A DNA stretch of 64,000 nt, taken from contig CM038913.1 in assembly GCA_021904315.1 (NCBI GenBank), positions 9,485,958-9,549,957 on the forward strand, written 5' to 3'. The notes under the pieces were generated by a model. It worked only from the letters and a program-made list of their open reading frames with translations, was not told the origin of the DNA and made no database searches. The number at the start of each line of letters is the position of its first letter. Within the stretch, counting starts at the first letter, position 1. This stretch comes from Sphagnum magellanicum. Lineage: Eukaryota > Streptophyta > Sphagnopsida > Sphagnales > Sphagnaceae. The position numbers and the translations under genes were made by a program. Below, one piece after another: positions 24,416-36,800 of the stretch.

Positions 24416-26210
24416 CCCCAGTTTTCCACTGTAGTCATGAGATCCTTGGGCCTTTTGTAACTGCAAAAGCTCAAAGGATATAGGAAGGAAGATACAACAT
24501 GGAAAGAGATTATGATGACCATTTAGTGCATTTTATTGCAAATTTGTACTAACCATGTGCTTTGCTGGTGTGGCACATTCATGGTTCCCTCATTGTTGAG
24601 ACTAGAGAGAGACCAGATACAGGAAGGTAGATATCCACATGTTCACAGGCTATCCTTTCACGAGAGGATAAGGCTTTTATGAAATCCCTTTATTTCATGA
24701 ATATAAAAAAAGAAAATCATCTGGTTTGTAATTCCTTAGTAGTTATTGCATATTCTGCGTCAGTGTATATTCAACATTGGTGCAACCACAAATCAAACTG
24801 CTGATGGTGAATTTAATCGAAATTTTGTTTTCAACGTCTCCCACTGTTATTATTCCTGCTTTGCATTTTTAAGAATCTTGTTTTTAGGTTATGACCTTTT
24901 CTTAGTATCTGGATGATGACTTAGACCGAGTGTTAAAGAGAGTTGTGTTATGTTACTGCAGAGGTGATCTTATCATGGAGGCAAATGCAACTTGTTGGCA
25001 TTTCACTGAAGGATGTGCTTATTGTTTGTGTTTGCAGCCAGAGTCCATCAATGTCTCAGCACTCCTAAGAAGGGCTTTCTCTGCCAATGAAGACCAGCCA
25101 CAAGACACTACCTTGGGAAAGCAAAGGCCCATTGTCCAAGATGGCTCCCTTTCTTGATGACATTGCTGCACACACACCTTTTTCTTGGTATTCCCACATG
25201 ATGACCCAGAAACTCAAGGATAGGAGATCAGGTGCAAGGTGACACCTAATTTGAATTGTTGCCCTAAGTCTCTCAATGTCAATCCCAACTTTATTGAAGA
25301 TTGTTCAACCGAGTTCAACCGAATACAACATGTCCATTTGTTGAGTTAAGAGAGAATATGAACCAAAAAAATCCATTTACCACCTCATTTTGTCCCAACA
25401 TGCCAATTTGCGAAAAGACAGTGTTGTCAGCCCATGTAATGAGATACATTTCAGTTTCCCACATGTTAGATTGAATTGCATATTTTGCATCTGCACCGAG
25501 CTCCTTGAGATGACTCCATTATGCAATAGTACTATGCCTGTTGTTATCAAAAAAAATACCATTCTGAAAGCCATGGCCATGACTTTAATGATTTTAAACT
25601 CTCTGGTTTACAAACCCATTTTCTCCTAACTGAATGATTTATTTGGGCCAAAGGAAAGGTTGGAAATATCCAATAATGTAGGTTTTAAAATTCGCATAAA
25701 TTGTTATACTAAAATGCAAAAAATAGAACTATTTGAAATTTGTGTTGGGAAGGCATGTGTGATGATTATGAAATCATGGGCATGTGTGTTGCAACCCACC
25801 CACCCCCCCGCCCCCCCCCCCCCCAAATTCCCATGCAATCATTGTTTGCCATTGCCATCACATATAAAAATTAAGTATGTGATAATAATAATAATAGGTT
25901 CTAGAAGTGATCATTAAAATGTGTTGCATGGAATGGAATGTCATGTTTGCTTACATCAACTACCAGAATATTCCACCCATACTCCAACATCTATTGTTCA
26001 CATAGTTTGCATGGACTTCACACCATGTTTGATAAATCTATGCGTCTCACTACTTATCTAAATAAATAGGTATCCCAAAGTAATTCAAACAAAAAAATGC
26101 AAAAAAAATAGAAAATAATGTATATCAGGTCATGCTACAAATGGTATCATCAACAACTCAGTAGTTATGGAGTTTGAACTTTGATTAGAAGGAAAGGGCT
26201 AACCTTACTA
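24416..26210. other. 3' region of the VTT gene, then spacer
   Basis: The part to about 25,200 is probably transcribed with the VTT gene, either as 3' UTR or as intron plus the alternative last exon at 25,038-25,068, which sits behind the acceptor TTTGCAG. Beyond that I see only spacer, with a C-rich tract at 25,799-25,824 and an ATA trinucleotide run near 25,880. Confidence 0.45.
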
Positions 26211-26269
26211 TTAGGCTAAGTTCAATTGCAATCAAGTGAAACTAATCTTGTGGCCCAACAACTATAAAT

Positions 26270-28383
26270 TTAAATTAATGCATCAAGTTTTTTAGATGCA
26301 TACAAGTGTAGGGGAAGCCTAGCACTAGCCACAACTTGCAATGGAATTTTTTTGGGAATTGAGACACCAAATATCTCACCCATATCAATATCTTGAGGAT
26401 TCTGTCCTTTTGGTAATGTCCATGTGAAGCTATGAAGAAGCTTGGCCAGTTCAATTTGCACCATCAAAAGACCATAATTCAAACCTGGACATATACGCCG
26501 TCCAGAGCCAAATGGTAACAATCGGAAATCTATCCCTTTTACATCAATCAGATTTTCAACAAATCTTTCAGGACTGAAATCAAATGGATTTTCATAAGCA
26601 GATGGATGTCGATGAACGGCCCATACATTCACAAAAATGGGACTTTTGGAAGGTATGTGGTAACCTCCTATTTCACAAGCTTCTCTACTTTCATGTGGCA
26701 TCAGTAGGGGAGCTGGAGGATGAAGTCGAAATGTTTCTTTCACTATAGCTTGTAGGTATTTCAATTGAGGAATGTCATTTTCATCTACAACCCGTTCTTG
26801 GCCAACCACATCATCCAATTCATCTTGAACTTTTTTTAATACATTTGAATGCCTTATGAGCTCCACAAGGGCCCACTCCACTGTGGTGGCAATTGTGTCA
26901 GTCCCTGCAACGAAAATTTCCTACACACAATTGTGGCACAATTAGCCAATGAACATCATTAGTGGGTTGTTGAATTCAAGCAAAAAAAACTTGTTATGCA
27001 TGCAATATTACCTAGTCCTACTACAAAAAAATCGTAAAAAAGATAATAGTGATGTGTTCATTAATGAAGTTCACAAAACAAATTGTTGAAATCATTGAAC
27101 ACAACCATTAACCAAATTCAAAACCAATAATTTGGGAAATCTATAGATGAGTTATAAGAACATAGAACAACTTACAATGGCAACTCCCTTGATTGTGCGG
27201 TCATCAAGCTTGTCACTAACACCATCTGCACCAGGATGAGAAAGCATGACATCTAGAAAGTCTTCTGATTCATTTGCCTTCTTTTTTTCTTTTAGATGTT
27301 CTTGTATAGTTTTGTTGAAAAATCGATCTATCCTCGAAAGTATTTGGTTGCATTCAAGTCGAATACCTTGGAGATCAAATGGCTTTAGGAATGGGACATA
27401 ATCACTAATGTTGAAGACACCATTTATATTCATGATCTTCATAACAATATCCTTGAACTCCTGAGATTCCTCATCACTATGCATTGTGTTGAAATATCTT
27501 TTCTTGAAGAGTAAGCGTGAGATCACATTCATGGAGGTACTAGACAAGCTTGTTTGCATGTTCACTGGGTTTCCTTCCTGCAAATTGTTCAAACTCCTAA
27601 TAAGATTTTTGAAACTCCATGAATGCATTTGAATTCAATCAGTCTAGTGTCAAGCCCAAACTTGAAGATATTAGTTCCAAAAGAAGGATTGAAACTAAGA
27701 CTTAAAGGTGATGCATCCAACTATTTCAATTGTAATGTTGATCAATTTGGATCCTCTTTCTAGGTTTGGTATCATATTCATGCAACACTTGAAATGTAGT
27801 GAAAAAAAACAAAAATTGAAATTGTGAAACAATACATTTACCTTACAATGTTCAAAGATCCCATGCATCAACCATGAAAACTCCTCATCTCGGACATTCT
27901 TAGAGTCAAAAGCCTTTTGAGAGTCAAAAGCTCCAACATGCTAAGCTTTCGCATGTGTCGCCAATGATCCCCATAAGGTGCCCATGCAATATCATGTTGT
28001 TCAAACAGGATCTTACTTGCAATTGTTTCAGGACGTGATGCACATATCAAGTCATGAACCTTGAGCACTTGTTTTGCCATCTCTGGTGAGGAGACTACAA
28101 TTGTGCGAACAGATCCCAACTTCAGCTCCATGATGTCCCCATACTTCTTCGACAACTTGTAGAAAGCACGGTGGGGAAGCTTGCCAAGCATCAGAAGGTT
28201 TCCAACCACTGGCCAGGGGAATGGACCCGGTACTCTCTTCAACTTTGTGTACTGGTGGAAAAAATGCTTGAAAAGATGATGAAGAAAAATCAAAACAGCT
28301 ATTGTGGCAGCAACTATCTTCAATTGAGCCGGCTGTATCATCAGCTGAGCCCATCTCACAACAATGTTCTCCATAGCATGCAC
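26270..28383 (-). CDS. A-type (CYP71-clan) cytochrome P450, frameshifted in exon 1
   Basis: Three exons on the minus strand: 28,383-27,842, 27,577-27,176 and 26,920-26,270, with GT-AG introns of about 255-265 bases and roughly 531 residues in total. Visible landmarks in order are an N-terminal membrane anchor (about residues 20-40), the proline hinge VPGPFPWPVVGN, the C-helix WRHMRK, and the I-helix oxygen-binding AGTDT at the start of exon 3. The K-helix ETFR, PERF, and the haem-ligand loop FGSGRRICPG follow. These proteins hydroxylate small secondary metabolites at the endoplasmic reticulum using NADPH-P450 reductase. The substrate cannot be told. Exon 1 is 542 bases, one short of a whole number of codons. 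After KLSMLELLTLKRL the frame is lost at a T run (A run at 27,908-27,911 on the plus strand) and recovers one frame over as DSKNVRDEEFSWLMHG. It is either a recent null allele or a homopolymer error. Start alternatives: 28,383 or 28,374. Confidence 0.88.
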
Positions 28384-28522
28384 AGAATGTTTCTCGCACT
28401 GTGATTTCTTATGAGATCCAGGAATGAAAGGTGTCAGTGAATCTTCACTCTCCCTTGTTCTCCAGAAGAAGATGGATCAGGCCAAATGGCAGACAAGGAA
28501 AAAAAGAAGCATGCAGTGCTTT

Positions 28523-28529
28523 TTTTATA
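28523..28529 (-). promoter_or_regulatory. TATA box of the P450 gene
   Basis: On the minus strand the sequence reads CAATATAAAAAAAGC, with TATAAAA at 28,529-28,523, about 140 bases before the start codon. Transcription would be expected to begin about 30 bases further in, near 28,495, leaving a leader of about 110 bases. Confidence 0.5.
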
Positions 28530-28624
28530 TTGCCTGCAATAAGGAGCCTCTGCTTGGAAGCTCCCACTTCCAGCATTGACAACTTCTATGGGCGTCCTGG
28601 GCCTGGGTTGCATCCACTTGAATA

Positions 28625-30690
28625 GGTAGCAGTGTTTTTTTTGGGAGCGAATTTTCGGTTGTTTTTGACAAAAAAAATCTGGAAAATTTTGGAGAAGTGT
28701 GTTTTTCTAGGATAATTTTGACCAATTTAGTTATTTCCGGGAGAAATTTTGCTAAAATTTTGACATCACAAATATGAATTTTAAAAATGCTGACAGGTAG
28801 TTTCCTGCTACTTTTTTTTCCTATACTGTTACAAATATTTCTCTTTTAGCCATAACTCACTTTTTGATGCATTGACTTAAAAATCTGACTTACTCTTTCA
28901 TATTTGCAGAGGTACCTTAATTGGGTTTTTTTTCAGGTGGTGAATTTTCACACCCTGTGAAGTTCTTAGTATATTAAAATCAATTTTGTTTTTTGAAAAC
29001 ATGAAAAAATAAAGATTTTGAGAGTTTCTCACTTTTAAAAGATTTTTTGGAAAAAAAGAAAAAGAAAAGTTGATTTCGACCTAGGTAGTAGGGAGTCACC
29101 AATACAAAAGGATGTGTGAGAATCCTTATCCTTATTGTGAAAGTGGCTCCATCTTGTATAAGTATGGATTACTTAGCACGTTTCTAATAATAATACTTAT
29201 CACACTTCTATTAATCATGAGGGGGTGTGCCTATAGGAACGTCTTAGGGAACACATTGAGAACTTCAGAAACATCTTGACAACTTGAGGGGGAACATAGT
29301 GTGAACACATTGGGAACAAACACCACCCCCCTCCCAAACACGAAAGGAAAAAACTAAGCCCCCTTGAGCCTTCTCATTGGGTACATGAAATTTCTATATC
29401 CAAAATGTTTTGTCATCATTTTCAACCTGTACTAATATCCCCATTATAAACTGTGGGTAGTTATTTATTATGCAGATTGCCCATTCATGAGAGTTATGAG
29501 ACTAGGGACATAGGTAATGTGAGTCATATTAATTAGTTCACGGGTGCACTCACACCTCCCTTTTTTTTCTCGAACTGATTGGCCCATCACGAATTTTTCG
29601 GGAATATTGTGCATTTTGCAATAGAAGCATCACTTCAGACCTGAGTTGCAAAATACAAGCAAATATGATCTGCCATGGCCCACCTTTTTAGTTTCTATAC
29701 ACAAGAGTTGAACTTTGGGCAAACCATATGGGATAAATCTGAGGTGGTATTAGGAAAGTCTTAGGGAACAACATGGGAATCTCATGGGAACATGATAGGA
29801 ACACATTGGGAATAAGGAAAAAACAAGGACCAGATTAGCATACAATATACTTGATACCAAACCAAAACTTGATATCAAACTGTGGGACCATAGTATGCAT
29901 GATTGGCATTATTCACTCAACATAAAAGAAAATTGACCCCAAAAAGCTTGTACTAGACCATAACTGGCAGATCCAGATTACAAGGTCACATACTGAGCAC
30001 TGGTGAGGACGCTCTCATGTTTTTTCTTGCGCAGCAGCACCATAGTCACGTTTCACAGATGACTATGTAAGTAGCAGCGTTTTTTCTACTGGCGAATTTT
30101 CGCAAAAATTTGACCTGAAAAATGTGATTTCGACCATTTCAAAGGATTTTTCATGGAAAAAGTGGTCCGAATTCGCCAAATTTCGAAAAGAAAAAATATT
30201 CAAATTGCCAGATTTCTACAATAAGTTCCAGTATGTACCGAAGAATATAGAAGGATCCTGATTTTTTTCTACTTACATATCTGGCATGTAGCCAGAATTG
30301 GCTAAATTAGTTTCTGGATGGTGGCCACCTTGGCTACATCACAAAATCCTTAAAAAAAAACCCTAGTAGGTAGGTAGTAAAAACAGCCATTACCTATGTA
30401 TAAACCATCTAATTATCTGGTAGTTACCTATTTTCCTACCTGTCTACCTATATATGGGACCTATTTAGTAAATAAATGGTTACCAACATGAAACCAAATA
30501 TTAACTCGCAACTGAGTTATAAGGGGCATCCAGTGGATGGTGTGCTGGTCACTGTGGCCCCAGACTACCACATACCCTAGTACCTTGGCCAATTCAACAC
30601 TAATTATATATATTTTTAAATGTTGAAATTTTCAAAAATTATTTCTTTCAAATCAAGAAATATTTTGAAGGAAAATAGTGAATATTTAGG
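28625..30690. repeat. Cluster of dispersed repeat fragments
   Basis: Two copies of a block that starts with an AGCAG(T/C)GTTTTTT word followed by a partly self-complementary GCGAATTTTCG segment lie at 28,626-28,850 and 30,070-30,300. Between them, 29,230-29,350 and 29,715-29,825 are copies of a second family (TCTTAGGGAACA..., ACACATTGGGAA) also seen at 15,765-15,975. The word AGGTCACATACTGAGCACTGG at about 29,982 is a terminus-like motif also found at 40,531 and 43,314. A GTAGGTA/TACCTAC island lies at 30,361-30,485. I see no gene. Confidence 0.6.
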
Positions 30691-30693
30691 AAT

Positions 30694-30846
30694 ATTGCAC
30701 TTGTTGAAATGTGTTTTTTGTTAATAATTAATTATTCAATGAACATGTGTTGAAATGATCAAGGTACGATTGCACTTGTTGAAATGTGTTTTTTGTTAAT
30801 AATTAATTATTCAATGAACATGTGTTGAAATGATCAAGGTACGATT
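30694..30846 (+). repeat. Perfect 75-bp tandem duplication
   Basis: Copies at 30,694-30,768 and 30,769-30,843 are identical over all 75 bases as read, each starting ATTGCACTTGTTGAAATG. Such identity in unconstrained spacer implies a very recent duplication or an assembly artefact. Confidence 0.95.
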
Positions 30847-30849
30847 GTA

Positions 30850-33845
30850 GTCATATGTTAAACATTTGATTAAACATTCCTAACACCATAAAAGGGAAGA
30901 TCACATGTGGCTGTGATATGTGACCTGGTATTAGCATGTGTTGTTTCTTTCGTAGGAGCACCGCCCTAGCCTACCATATGGCCAAGCAAACAAACTCAAC
31001 TAGTAGCCCTTGGACTTTTGCATTTTTTTCCAAAAGAAAAACCTTTTTACAATTCGCACTAGAACTTTAATTTAATTTATTTTTTGTTGCCACAGTGTGA
31101 AAACCTATAGTTCTATAAGATATACTTGCATTTTATCTTTGGACTATTCACATTCTTTTAGTTCATAATAAAGTAAAATTTGCCATGAATAAATAGTTCT
31201 TCCAAAGCTTTGACGTTGAATCAGAATGTGTGTTGAGCATGTGCAATGGTGTACCGATCTGCGAGAATATGACACAACATTGTAGAGTGATGTTGAGGTT
31301 GATCAACAGAATTACTATAATTGAATGGCAACTTCAGAAGATTTTGCACACATCAAGGTGAAGAAACTCCTCTCTATGGAACGCAAATATCATTCCTTGC
31401 ATCGGGAATTCAAGAGTGGTAATTCATCTTTATTGGAAGGAAACCCACCAATTGTGTTCAGAAATACATCACCAAATGTTTCATCATAATATTGTTGTTT
31501 TTGGTTTTGTTTTGTTTTTGGAAGCACAACAGCAGACCCAACCTGACACGCCATTGGCACCCCCCAAGTCAAGCTCATTGACAGAGAGGGCCGGCAGGAG
31601 TTTCACCTTCACACCACTGGACCTTTTTTGAGGTCTCAGGCCGTGAAGGTATAATGTTGTTGTTTCATGTTTGATACCTGAAACCACCTTTTGGAAGCCT
31701 TATGGAAGAGGGACTTTTATTGCTGTTTAGGTCATCAAACTACAGCAACCAGGCCAAGAATAAGTGTCAACATAGTTACTAATCGCAAATCTTAGGCCCA
31801 CTTTACACCAGGAGTCAAGTCCCACTCCAAATCAAGCATTCCTATTGGTGCAAAAGTTGAAATCGGGATCCCCAAGGACTTTACATTAGGAGTCAAGGCT
31901 GAAATAGAAAAAATCTTTCCAATCTGCCCCAAGTTACTAATAAATGCTGAACCTTATGGCCTTGTATTGGTCCCAAGGTTAATAAAAAAGGATATCAACT
32001 CATTTGGGAAGCAAATTTGCGAGAAATGTTAAACTTGGGGCCAACCAACCAGCCAAAAATGCTCAAAGTTGGCCCCAAGATTTTTCAGCCCTGACTCCTA
32101 GTTTAAAGCCGGCCTTAAATCTTAAGTCCTGCCATGTCCTTTGTCACTGGGCCTGACTTGGGGTTCTACCAACAACTTGTCAAATTGAGTTTGCAGTTGT
32201 GTTCCCCAATTTAAAAAAAACTGAACAAAAAGGAAAAAAAACAAGGTGATTAGTCTTACTAGTATTCAAATTCCGTGGATGATGTTCAGGGTTTTGTTTT
32301 GAAAATTCCTCAAGTGGGTCCACTGCTGAGGATCCCCAGTATTGATTGGCTATGAAATAAATCTGTCCTACAGTCACAAAAGGAGTGTAATTCTTTTTCA
32401 AAATCTGTTTCATATTGACAACCTCCATGAATGCAGTATCCAAATGTGATGAGGTCCAACAGTTTTCCATCAAAATATGACGAATTTTGCAAAATAAAAA
32501 CCTCCAGAAAACCCTTTGGAAGAACATTCGCAATTGACTCTCCATTTGTTGCCAAAGAAAATTTTGACCGAAAGGATTTTATTTACTTTGGGGGAGAATC
32601 ACTAATGATTCTACTTCAGAAAACCCCCCAAAAAAACACTGCATATAATGTTAAGGTATAACATACATACTTGAACTCCACACCAAAAAAAACAGGTGTA
32701 CAACAACTTTACCATCATCTTCAAGAGTCTCAAATGTTACCCAAATTGCAACAATCTAAAGTCAATCCTCAATCTAAGTTTTAAAATGAAGAATTCTGTT
32801 ACCCAGAAAAGAATTCACAGATGCAACATTGTCAGTAGATGCAACAAAAACAGTATACACAACCTAGGGAGAATTGCTGCAAAAGTTAGACTCAGAACAG
32901 ATAGTTATCTTTATGGTTTCAGAGAACTGCCCTGCACACAGTTACACAAATAGTCTTGAGAATACCAACAAAGTTCAATTATTCACACAACTTTTGTCAG
33001 GCATAATGCACAGCACAGTAACTCCACAACAGGAATCTGTGTTGCAAAACTGCAATTCAATTCAAAGAAAACCCAAGTAACTTGCTGTTGCTCCATAATT
33101 GACATACCTCATTTCCTAGTTTTCTCACATCTCCTACCTGCACAATACATGTTCAGATTTATAACCATGGCTAGTGTCTATAAGTCTGAACAGCCGCACA
33201 GCCTTTATAAACTGGAAAACCAACCCTTTCTGCTCACAAGCTTTTCAAGTGTTGAGAGTCTCTGGTTCAATATTGGTCACCAGTTAGCTCTCATGTCTTT
33301 CCACTTGTCTAATGGGACCAATGGCCACCCAATTTCCAACCTGCATTACAAAAGCAGATTCACTCATTTATTTTACTGTAGGGCAACAATGTGCATGAGT
33401 TGGAGACATATGCTCCATTCTGTTTCAAGGATGGATTCATTAGCAATTGCTATTGCTCACTATCCCTCATAAAAAGTATGGTGTCCCACAAAACTGTGCT
33501 AGCAAATGCATTAGCAGTTTAATGCTTATGAATGGAAGTAATCAATATTTAATCAATAGTTAGATAATCATAATCAATGTGAACATGCGCCTAAGCAGCA
33601 TATTTGCCCTCCGTTGAAATATGCTTCAATAGATTTTGTGAACTATTGCATTCTATATCTGGGGTGGTGAGTGTCTCCTGTTAACTCCTCAACTCTTACG
33701 TCCTCTAAAACTCAAGAATGTCACAACTTCTAAACAAAACTTGGGAGGAGAGCGAACTGTGGGATATACACAATCATTCATTTTGCGTTCTCAACTGATG
33801 AGATTCTTGTTTAAATTTGATAGCAAGGAATGGACATAATACCAC
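30850..33845. other. Spacer between the P450 and WD40 genes
   Basis: Base composition from about 31,200 on is closer to genic than in other spacers, and small frames occur on both strands (for example 32,180-32,545 minus, 32,431-32,661 plus and 33,149-33,472 plus). None shows a motif or a supported splice partner. The part just below 33,848 would be the 3' UTR of the WD40 gene. Confidence 0.35.
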
Positions 33846-33847
33846 AG

Positions 33848-36800
33848 TCAAGAATCATCATCTTGGTCCCAGGGCTGCTGCTGGTCATACCACCATGTCT
33901 TCACAGTGCAGTCATGGGAGCAGCTGTTCACAGAATTTCGAGTTAACATTCTTAGAACTCATAATCATAAGATACCCATATGATGTGAAAAATTAGCCAG
34001 AAATAAGATTTTCCTTGTACATGAAGTTTTCAGATGTGTAGATTGTCAGAGAGCATCTAATCCCAATTTTCCCAAATTGCCAGAGGTAGAACAAATTAAT
34101 TGTGATCCATAACCGTAGACACAGGAGAAACAAAGAAGAGAGAAATAGAAAAAAGTACCTTACAAGAAGGCTCTGGTGGGGATTCCAAATAGCACGATAA
34201 GCAATGTCACTGTGGCTATCATTACTATGGGCACCCAAACGCTGCAGCACCTCCCCTGTTGCTGCATCCCAAATGTAGATCAAGCCATCCTGCAGCCACA
34301 CAAGTTGACAAGTCTCAGAAAGAACAAGAGGATGTCAACTACTACCACAGATGTATTGGAACTACAAACAGATTGAAGTTCATGTCTCACATGCTACATA
34401 CTGAGAGATTCATCCCAAGTTCTGCTGCAATATCCCAATTCACTTACTCCCAAAAATACACAACTTCACATTACTCCTGACCATCCAATCATGGGATTTC
34501 TTTTTTCATGGAGCAATCACAACATCAATGATGAAAACCTCAATGAGCAGTACTACCTCAGATCCACCAACTACAAGAGAATCATCAGGTCCAAAGCTTG
34601 CTCTGACAAAGTTTTTACTGGTGTTTTGATGACCCTTGAATCTCCTTATTGGCCGTGCCTGCATCAGCACAACATTCATTTGACATTGAAAAAGTGCAAT
34701 ACATGGAAGAAGCAACAAGTTCCATTAAGTATGCTGCAAAATCTCAACAAGACAAAGCACGAGTGGCCACCAGAATTCCTAATCATTCCAAACTGTAATA
34801 CTAAAGAGCTGTTGTAAAAAGTAAAGCACTGACCAATCGCACATCCCAGAGTCGATTGGAGTTGTCCTTAGACCCACTTAACAAAAGACTACCAGCTTTG
34901 TTCATCTCCACAGACGTCACCTCTGCACACAAGTTACCATGTCAGAGAGCATGACAATTGACAGCCCCACGGCTCATACCAGCTTCACCAGCAATGTTCA
35001 CAATGACAGATCGTGCATGCAAAGCCAAATCATAGTTATATTTGGCTTTGCCATTCCAAGAGACATGAAAGCTGATTTGGGTTGCCATAACAATTTACTC
35101 CTTAAATCTGCTGTCAACACCACTAAGAATAGTATCCATAGAAACTCATGCATTGATATCCATCACTGGGTGTCAGCTGAAAGTTGAAGAAAATGACAGC
35201 ACCTCCAAAATGAGAGCTGTAGGTCTTCACACAAACCCCACTGACCAAGTCCCAGAACTTGATTGTGTAATCCTTTGACCTGCCATTTACAACAGTTATG
35301 AGAACTGATCTTTGGGTGAAATATGTAAACCTTGCAAATACCAAACCCTGCTTCCTTGGGGCACTCTCCCCCCTAAGTTGAGCCTTCCTTGCAAAAGAGA
35401 TGATATCTGACTACATCACTAATCTTCTTCACTCAGTAGAGCCACAGGGTCAACAAATCATGATTTCACTCCTGCCTCCTAAACCTATTGAGAGACCAGG
35501 TTGAGCAATCACGCACCCACTAATGACAAGGTTGCCCAAAGGATTGAAAATGACACGTGAGACAGCAGAGTTATGACCAATGAATGTGCGTAACAGTGCA
35601 CCTGTGCGTGCATCCCAGAGTCTTACAGTCTTATCATATCCCCCTGTCACCACATAATTCTGCATCATCCTTAGAGTACTTAGTTTCTGTTCACACATCG
35701 ATTCCAGCATTCCTGAAGGAAATTGCATCACAACGTAGGGATACAAATACAACACTGAACTTCCTTATAGGAGATTGCACTATCCTCAAATGCATGCATC
35801 AAGCACAAGAAAGCAGGGGAGTGAGTGTACATTTGATTGGTGGAATTTGACACTATATACATCGCCCTCATGGCCAGAAAGTGTTGCTGAACATGCTGAC
35901 TTTGTTGTTCCCCGCAAGTTCCAAAACTGTTAAGGGTGACCATGATTTGCAACTTAGCGACATGGATAGTTCACATTTGCTTCAAAACTTATAAGAATCC
36001 TGAAAACATAACCAGTGCTTTGCACAATAATGAATTTATTCTACAGAAACCATGAATTGGATAGTCAACAAGTCCAACCAGGTTATATAACCCTCCAGAG
36101 GAAAAAATCCCTCAGTTTCCTCACATTCACCTGGTGTGATTATCTATACCTTGACAGTTGAATCCCCAGAAGCACTGGCCACAACATCCCCACTGCTGCT
36201 GGAAGTGACATCCCATATTCGAGAAGTATGGCCTCCACCACTTCCCAGGTCTCCATCACCTAGCACCCGCACACATTGCCCGTCCTCAACATCCCAGACT
36301 CGCAACGTGTTGTCACTGCAGCACATCCATTTCCAAGGGAGAGAAACATCCTCTTAGCAATTGTAGTTCCCAATCAACCATAATACATGCCACTTTAGGC
36401 TTTCTCCATCTTATGCTGGCATCCTGTCATACTGATGGTGGGACAGAAATTCCATGGAAGAACTCTCTCAATTAACAAAAGGAAAGTGTATATGAATATG
36501 ATTACACCATTCTTGAAAGGAAACCAAGATAAAAGTGACATACACATAGGTATGCATGGTAGTGTTTGTTTAGCATATGGGTGGGCATTGTGGCTGATGT
36601 ACCTGGAACCAGAAACAAGGAGAGTGCCCTCTTCTCCAACAAAGTCTACACACCTGCCCACACAAAATCACTTCAGAAAAGTGAAGATGCATCCACCCCA
36701 AAATGACAATCATGGAAATGATTTAGAAAATGAGCATACTCCAAAGGGACACTGTGGAGAGGGAAAAGCTAGAAACAAGCAAAAGGAAAAAAAAATCTGT

